The notes under the pieces were generated by a model. It had not been told where the DNA came from. It saw only the letters and a program-made list of their open reading frames with translations, and ran no database searches. Shown here piece by piece: positions 57,780 to 64,000 of a DNA stretch of 64,000 nucleotides. The stretch's first letter is position 1, and each line of letters starts with the position of its first letter. Source of the stretch: Cephalotus follicularis (Eukaryota > Streptophyta > Magnoliopsida > Oxalidales > Cephalotaceae); the NCBI GenBank assembly GCA_001972305.1, contig BDDD01002300.1, positions 1 to 64,000 on the forward strand. Reading direction: 5' to 3'. The translations under genes were made by a program, and so were the position numbers.

Positions 57780-58271
57780 ACCTATTCACTTCATTGCATA
57801 TAGTATTACCTACATAGTCGTGTTTGGCTGGTCAATTCTCAAAATGGGTACAACATTTTAGGGATGAGTGCTGAGGATGCCTCGACGTGAGATGGGACGG
57901 TTTTCAGAGCAGGATTTCTAGTTGTAGCGCAGTTTCCTTTATCTACCTTATTATATAAGAAACTTGTTGTATAATACTTTTGTATTTCAGTTGTGTTGAC
58001 CTGCCGACTTGAGGCATCACTTCTTGAAGAAAAATTTTGGTTCTCTCTTTAAGTTTCTGAGTTTGCAAAGAACAGCTTCTTAAGGGTTACAGACAGTCTT
58101 CTGCTCCCATACCTTTTTGACAAGGGGTATGAATTGAGGATGCCTGGCCCATAAGGAACTTGAAAGGTTTATTGATAGGGCCTCTACTGTCCGTGATATT
58201 TACCATGTAGGGGGAATGGTCATATACCCCTTAGTTATGGAATTGAGCCATGTTGTGGTTGAAGTATTTAT
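57780..58271. other. Unclassified DNA between F2 and F3
   Basis: An open stretch at 58146-58270 translates to AHKELERFIDRASTVRDIYH... and continues 42 codons. It is preceded by an intron-end-like TTTTGTATTTCAG at 57978-57990. It could be an exon remnant of a host or transposon gene, but I recognise no family. It belongs beside 36406-37525 in the un-inverted order. Confidence 0.35.
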
Positions 58272-60010
58272 TGTTAGAGATAGGTTTGCAAGCTAGGTTA
58301 TCATGTAATAACAATAGTTTGTAATAAACATTAAAGTTCAATAAAGGATTTTCTCTAATATAATCAATGGAAATTATTCATTTATACATATGCTTATATA
58401 TATATATAATGAATGTCCATGGAATAAAGTTTGATGACTAAGACCATGATGAGATCATGCCGTGAGACTTTGCACACCCGTAAGCTTTATTTTAGAACCT
58501 TCCTAGTCGTAAGATAAATTACTTGGACATATGTTATCCGGATATACTAGCGTGTAGTGTGCCAGCTCGTTGAAGAGGTTGACTGTTCTCACAAGTCATC
58601 ATGTAGTGACTACATGACATACACATGGGTGCTCATTATTTTATGAGTTCACTGAAGTGCGCTCAGTTGGAAGACCTGTATGGAGTTTTACTTATATGTC
58701 AGACATGCTTCTGGTATTGCAGTGGTGTGTGTGTCCATACACTTGAGCCACCACAAGATGTCTTGTGTACAAGATATCATACTTTAATGATACTTAAGTA
58801 CATCCTGTAACCATGATGAGTATACAGGTATTAGTAGGGTATGGTAGATTAATCAAGAAGATATGCGAGTGAGCAAGATGGAATCTACCACTCCCAGTAA
58901 AGGGAGTTTATGCTTAGGGATATTAGTTGTAAGATTTCCTGGTCAAGATGAAAAGGTATTGGAATGATGATTCCAATATCAGAGATCAGTTAATTAGAAA
59001 GGGTTTCTAATTTGATCAAGATAGCTAATTACCCACGATATCAATTGAATGAATAAACTATTAGGGCCTGACATGTTCATTGCCCTAGGTTTAATTCAAG
59101 CAATTCCGGTAGATGGATTATACGTGCATGTAACTGTAATTCGTGATTCGAGGTTATATTCATATTACCTAGGGGTCAATATGCATTGCTAATTGTCGAT
59201 GTTGATCGTTAGGATAACCGGGATTAATTGATTATTAATCACGTGTAATAAAGAATTAAAATAAGGTTTAATTGTTTTATTTTGATTATAAGTTTCTAAT
59301 GCGATTAGCAATGAATGATCGAAAAATCATAAGCGTTATGATTAATCCTATGTCCAGCGTAATAATGAACCCATAGAGTCACACACAAAACAAATGTGAG
59401 AATCCAAGAGAATTGGAGAGAGATAATTAATTGAAGAATTAATTGATTTTACTAATGCGATTAGTTTAATTAAATTAACTTATGAGATAAGGTTATGTGA
59501 TTAATGTGATTAATTACATATGACATTTACTTTACTTATCTACATTTGACTTGGTCTAGTCAAAGCTAGTAAGTCATTTAATGACTTAGTACATAAGCTA
59601 AGAGTTAGAAGTAAAATGTTAAGGCTTGTCATTTGCAAAGAGCATAAGAAATACTAAGTGAAAGACTAGCATATCCTAGCTTGGTTTTCTTCTCCTCCTT
59701 GGTCGAATTCATCAAGTCTCTCTCCCATGCACTCACTTGCTTCTCTCTTGGTGTACACATGCTTGGAGATAGCATATCCTTTGCTATTCAAGTGCCTTAA
59801 GTAAAATAGTGTTTTGAAAATATTTGGAGGAGTTAAAGAACTTTGAGTAAGTGTTACTTTGAACTTTTGTTCTCTTTTTCTTTTGATCTTTTGGTATGTC
59901 AAAGTGATCTTGGCATTAGGATTTTTTTCTAGCGAATCTATTCCTTTTTAGGGTTTGCTAGTTTGGGTTTGATTAAGTGTTAATCTAGACACTTTGTTAT
60001 AAAACCAACA
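58272..60010 (+). repeat. F3: 5' LTR of an F-family copia element
   Basis: TGTTAGAGATAGG...TTATAAAACCAACA, 1739 bp, followed two bases later by a PBS. It shares blocks with F1 and F2 (for example ACCTAGGGGTCAATATGC in opposite sense, and the GAACCCATAGAGTCACACAC block). Confidence 0.9.
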
Positions 60011-60012
60011 AA

Positions 60013-60024
60013 TGGTATCGAGCC
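60013..60024 (+). promoter_or_regulatory. F3: primer binding site
   Basis: TGGTATCGAGCC, a variant of the initiator tRNA-Met site TGGTATCAGAGCC with one base missing. Confidence 0.88.
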
Positions 60025-62323
60025 AACTTAAATCACACTTTGATATATTTTTGTGTTGTGATAACTGTATGAATAATGAGCTTTCCAGTAGTGTAAAAAA
60101 TTTTAGTTTTGGTGACCTAAATGTTAGGCTAAGGTTAAGTATTAAAATAATGAACAAAAGAGTTTTGTTTTGATTTTTAAGGGCACCAATTAGATTGTGC
60201 GCGTATTATGAACATTTTTCTCTCTTTAGACCTAATCCTAAAAATCAACTTAACCATGTACCAAAATCAACCTAGAAATTTCGGCCATGGAGTTTCACAG
60301 CTCCATTAATGGAGTTTGTTTGAAATTCTTAAGTCATCTTAATGAAGATGATGATAAAAGCACTTTATGACATTGATGTTTTATGTCTCTTAACCTAAAG
60401 TTTTTGGGCCCTACTCATCATTTAACCCATCTCACACACTAGTCACATTAATGTCATGTACTTTAATGTATGTGATATATTAAATGCTTATTATAAGGTT
60501 TTTATGAAAGTGTGACATTTAATGTGATATGTAAGAGTTATGAGTGATGTGAGATGGAGATTGAGCATGGGAAAGGACATAAAATTTTGGCCATGCATGT
60601 AATAAATGGGAGGTTGGAGTGTGGTGTAAGTGTTATGACACACTTCATTACATTTTTCTTGATTTAAGGAAGCTTGTCTTCACCTTTAATAAAGTAACTT
60701 TTATACAAGATTCAATGTTGACCCTTGGATCAATCCATGAGATGGATGGCTAGGATTTGATCTTGACTTTTAGGGTTGAATTACCTTCATGTGATGAAGG
60801 ATTGGATTGAGGGACAAGTGGCATGTGTGGATGGATGACACATTGCATTAGTTAGGGTTTTTACTAAACCCTAACAGCCCCAACCCTAACTTCTAACCCT
60901 AATTGAATAGTTGGACCATGAATAGTTTTTAATGGCCAATTCTTAGTGGGACCTAGTACCTCTTGTTCCAATGATAAATAGTAACCAGGCTCAATCCTTG
61001 GTGGGCCCATGTACCTCCCGGGCCTATGATGAATAGTGACTCGAGCTCAAAATTTTTTAAAATTTTTCCAAGAGTTGCTCATACATTTGTCTAATGTATC
61101 TATATTTAATAAGATTAAATTAAAATATGCATGATCGTAGTTCATGGGCTTTAGAATAGATGGATGGTTTTATTTATTCAACTGTTGAATGTATGGTAGA
61201 TTTATTGTTTTAATGGTGGGTGTTTGTAATATTCTTTTAATTAAGGCTTTCATGCATCTTCTCTCCTAATTTGCAATCCGTTTAAACATTCTCCCTCCTA
61301 ATTTGTAATCCGTTTAAACATTCTCCCTTCCTCATGTAAATCCCTCGATTTGAAATCGAGTTTCTTTTAATTTATAATTAGAAGTAGTTTGTTTAGTTAA
61401 CGAGAGTTGCAACAGAAAACTAGAGGAGAAGATAGAAGAATTTTAAAGTTGTAATATTTTTAACACTCATGGCTTGTATGGGATATTAGTATTATCGTAA
61501 TAATCTACCTAGGATAAGACCATTAGTTTTTAAGTCCATGACTACCATTAGGATAAGATGTATGAGATGCATGCTTAGTGTAAATGTGCCATGATAGATA
61601 TTCCAACGATCTCTCCATATTATGTCATCTACTTGTCAGTTGGACTAGTAATGGGATGGCTAAACATTATAGACCTTCAAACCCCTCAAATCAAATCAAT
61701 ATCAAGTGATGACGAACACGGACACAAGCACGTATCCGACCATTGCCTTCCATCATTGCTGTTGATGTGAGGAACCTTGTCAAGAGCTTATAACTTGTTG
61801 GATAAAGCCAAAGTTTGCTTAAGATAAGTTTTCTCATATCAATTGAATATGAGATATGCATTAGTGATGGGCTATTGATCGAGCCTTGTTGGTTAAACCC
61901 AAGGGTTATATCTTTAATCTATCATAACGGTCAACGATGGGCTCAACTTGAAATAGCATACTTATGTCTTGATGAGTAAATTCATGGGATATAGTACTAT
62001 AGGGTAAAACAAAGAGTGGGAATTTATGAGATGAAATTGACAAAGAGTTTTGTCTAACCATAAGGGACATCACACTTGTTGGGTAAACCCGAGGTGTTGA
62101 TGTAAATGTTATGGGATTCCAATCACCCCTAGGAAACAACTTATGATGAGATCATTCAATTTAAATGTTTCCCGTCTTCCATGCTTGAGGGTTGTGGAAT
62201 TCATGCAAATTAGTGGGAGGCTATACTTAATAATTTAAAGACTAACTCTTTAATGTTTTGAGAACATGACTTGAACAAAATACTAATTGTCTTTTCGTTT
62301 CTTTTATATCTGTAGATCTTGCA
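60025..62323 (+). other. F3: 2.3-kb leader, no gene seen
   Basis: A/T-rich, without long frames. A near-repeat, TCCTAATTTGCAATCCG / TCCTAATTTGTAATCCG with TTTAAACATTCTCCC, lies at 61264-61328. A TGTAG directly before ATCTTGCAATGGCAAC at the gag start could be a splice acceptor. No inserted element was recognised. Confidence 0.6.
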
Positions 62324-62791
62324 ATGGCAACAAACCCATTTTCTAGTATACTGGATACCAATAAGTTAACCAGTCCAAACTTTGTAGACTGGATACGCAA
62401 CCTACGATTGATACTCTCAATCGATCGTAGAGGCTACGTACTTGAGGCTAGCATCCCCACAAGTGTTGCTGAGGATGCTAGTGATGAGGAGAAAGCTACC
62501 CTTCACAGGTGGAAGGATGAAAATGAGATTATCAGATGCTACATGATAACAGCAATGAGCTATGACCTGCAACGTTAGCATGGGCACATGTTTGACTCAA
62601 GAGCATCTTGCTCAAGAGTTGTACGGTGAGAAAAGTAGGATTGGCTGGTATCAGCTCTCCAAAGAGCTATTCTGCAACAAGATGCCAGAAGGAGCATCTA
62701 TCAACGATCACTGTCTAAAAATGATCAACTCCATTAAGCAACTTACATCTTTGGGTTTCATCCAAGATGCAGAGTTGAGCATAGATGTGAT
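62324..62791 (+). pseudogene. F3: copia gag, interrupted by C2
   Basis: Begins MATNPFSSILDTNKL, followed by the UBN2-type copia Gag block FVDWIRNLRLILSID, then TAG at 62576-62578 where related proteins have Q. In another frame LYGEKSRIGWYQLSKELF and MPEGASINDHCLKMI, then LTSLGFIQDAELSIDV, which is cut by the C2 LTR at 62792. One amber stop and one frameshift (62,590-62,630) break it. Confidence 0.92.
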
Positions 62792-64000
62792 TGTAATAAC
62801 CGCAAATTCAATTCGTGTACATTGTAATATTGATGAATAAAATTTGCACTTATTTGAATTTAATGTCCAATTATTATACGATTTGTGGTTGCTAGTTTTA
62901 TTTGTGCAAAGGAACCTACAATAGCCATCGACAGCCGACTGTCACAGGGGAACAGTCGACTGTCTGAGGTGAAAGTGGATAGGTGACTGCCTGTTGCAGA
63001 CAGACGACTGGATTGGTACAGAACAGACATATGGCATGCGCAGAGACAAGGAGGACAGGTGTGCTAGTCGTGGCATGCATGAAGAATTCGTGTCACCACC
63101 TGCCATAACATGCAAGGGGAGTACCTTGCATGTCCTCTATTCCCTCTGCAAGAATCGCAGACCTGCAACCTGCAAAAATAGAAGAGAAAAGGTAAGAAAA
63201 GAAGTGCATGTGAGAGAGAGAAGGAGAGAAGGCTGAGTTAGGAGAATCTGGCGAATTCAAAGCTTTATATCAGCTGTCCATAAGCTGAATGTGAGTTAGA
63301 AAACACTAAAGTTGAGGAGAATTGCTGAAAATTTGGGAAAGCTTGCATTTGAGGATTTGGTGAGCTCAAAGAAAGACTTGGAAGCTTTGGATATCTCCTG
63401 GTAAGTTTCAAATTCGAGCTCCCTGCTGATGTTGTAATCTGTCAAGAATGTGACCAGGAATGTTTAATATCTTCTGTCCATAATGCTACAATTAGAAATG
63501 ATAATGAGAGGGATTAAGGAATAATGGATGTGAAGCTAACAAAATTGTTGGTAACTCTAACTTGGATTATAGATGTTGTTAGTTGTCAAGATAAATATAC
63601 ATTGATTCTCTTAAGTATCTATATACACCTTCTGTCCACACGTTAGAAACAAGGAATCTGGAATTGAAAGATATATTGACCAAGAGTTCAAGAGGAAGTT
63701 GTAAAATGGAAGTCTAAGACTTAAGGAATTGATAATAGGCTATTGTTGAAGTAGTAATTGTAACTGATAGTTAGTCAAACCTCCTGGTTAATGACTGAAC
63801 CTACATGCATGCACTGTATAGATTATATTCTGCTGGAATTAAAGAAGTGATTGGTGAAAGAGGCTTGGAAACTCAAAGAGAAAGATCAATTACAATTGAT
63901 CTTGGGATAGCAATTGAGGTAGGGGTAATGACATGTTTATGGAATATATTTTATGCATATCATGTATGTTATTTTCTGTATGATTGCATGTGTGGAATTG
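62792..64000 (+). repeat. C2: C-family gypsy-type LTR, start (runs off the window)
   Basis: Starts TGTAATAACCGCAAATTC and is collinear with C1. CAG(T/C)CGACTG motifs lie at 62930-63010. The left flank is GTGAT (62787-62791). Whether it is solo or part of a full element lies beyond the window. Confidence 0.9.

Noticed and set aside
57695..60010. F2 and F3 as the two LTRs of one small element
   Set aside because: No PBS follows F2 and no purine tract precedes F3; the LTR starts differ (TGTATTGG versus TGTTAGAG).

Overview
The window is plant nuclear DNA, most likely from a eudicot with a repeat-rich genome. It contains Ty1/copia and Ty3/gypsy (chromovirus, Tekay/Del-like) LTR retrotransposons, a CACTA (En/Spm) DNA transposon, solo LTRs and LTR-linked minisatellites. 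I found no convincing host gene, tRNA or rRNA. The species cannot be named from sequence alone. Labels used below: S = SIRE-like copia; F1-F3 = copies of one copia LTR family; G = reverse-strand gypsy; T = CACTA; A = copia with long LTRs; B = chromovirus; E = non-autonomous LTR element; H, C1, C2, D1, D2 = solo or partial gypsy-type LTRs.

Layout: 1-3528 3' end of S (RNase H end, an intact ORF in the env position, 3' LTR); 3530-4916 F1 LTR (-); 4917-9812 G (-), pol, gag, PBS and part of its 5' LTR; 9813-13527 one half of T (-); 13528-~14244 first part of C1; ~14245-15274 first part of D1 in reverse; 15275-34828 A (5' LTR part, decayed gag and pol, 3' LTR), with B (22935-33652) in its 3' LTR and H (31184-32759) in B's 3' LTR; 34829-36405 F2 LTR (-); 36406-37525 unclassified; 37526-38528 outer part of the G LTR; 38529-42420 the other half of T (+); 42421-~44257 rest of C1 in reverse; ~44258-46028 rest of D1; 46029-47003 and 57547-57694 outer parts of A's 5' LTR, interrupted by E (47004-57546), which itself contains D2 (47732-51640); 57695-58271 end of F2 and unclassified DNA; 58272-62791 F3 copia LTR, leader and broken gag; 62792-64000 start of C2.

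The main result is that this layout makes sense only if the block from about 14,244 to 44,257 (about 30 kb) has been inverted in place. Both breakpoints lie inside solo LTRs. Turning the block back (i) rejoins C1, flanked by TGATG/TGATG; (ii) rejoins D1, flanked by CGAAA/CGAAA; (iii) rejoins T into one CACTA element of about 7.6 kb with CACTACTAAAAAA at both ends and 3-bp duplication ATG; (iv) rejoins A's 5' LTR to about 2.57 kb, equal to its 3' LTR, with A flanked by TGGTT/TGGTT; and (v) rejoins the G LTR. Four separate target-site duplications repair at once.

The second theme is short CG-containing motifs of palindromic type in the LTRs. CAG(T/C)CGACTG arrays occur in a copia family and in two gypsy LTR families. 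GACGTCGACGTC-like arrays occur in a third gypsy family, and GCGTCGAC arrays in an unclassified segment. Coding regions are decayed mainly by in-frame amber codons, many where CAG would be expected, as with cytosine-methylation decay. The only long intact frame is the env-position ORF of S.
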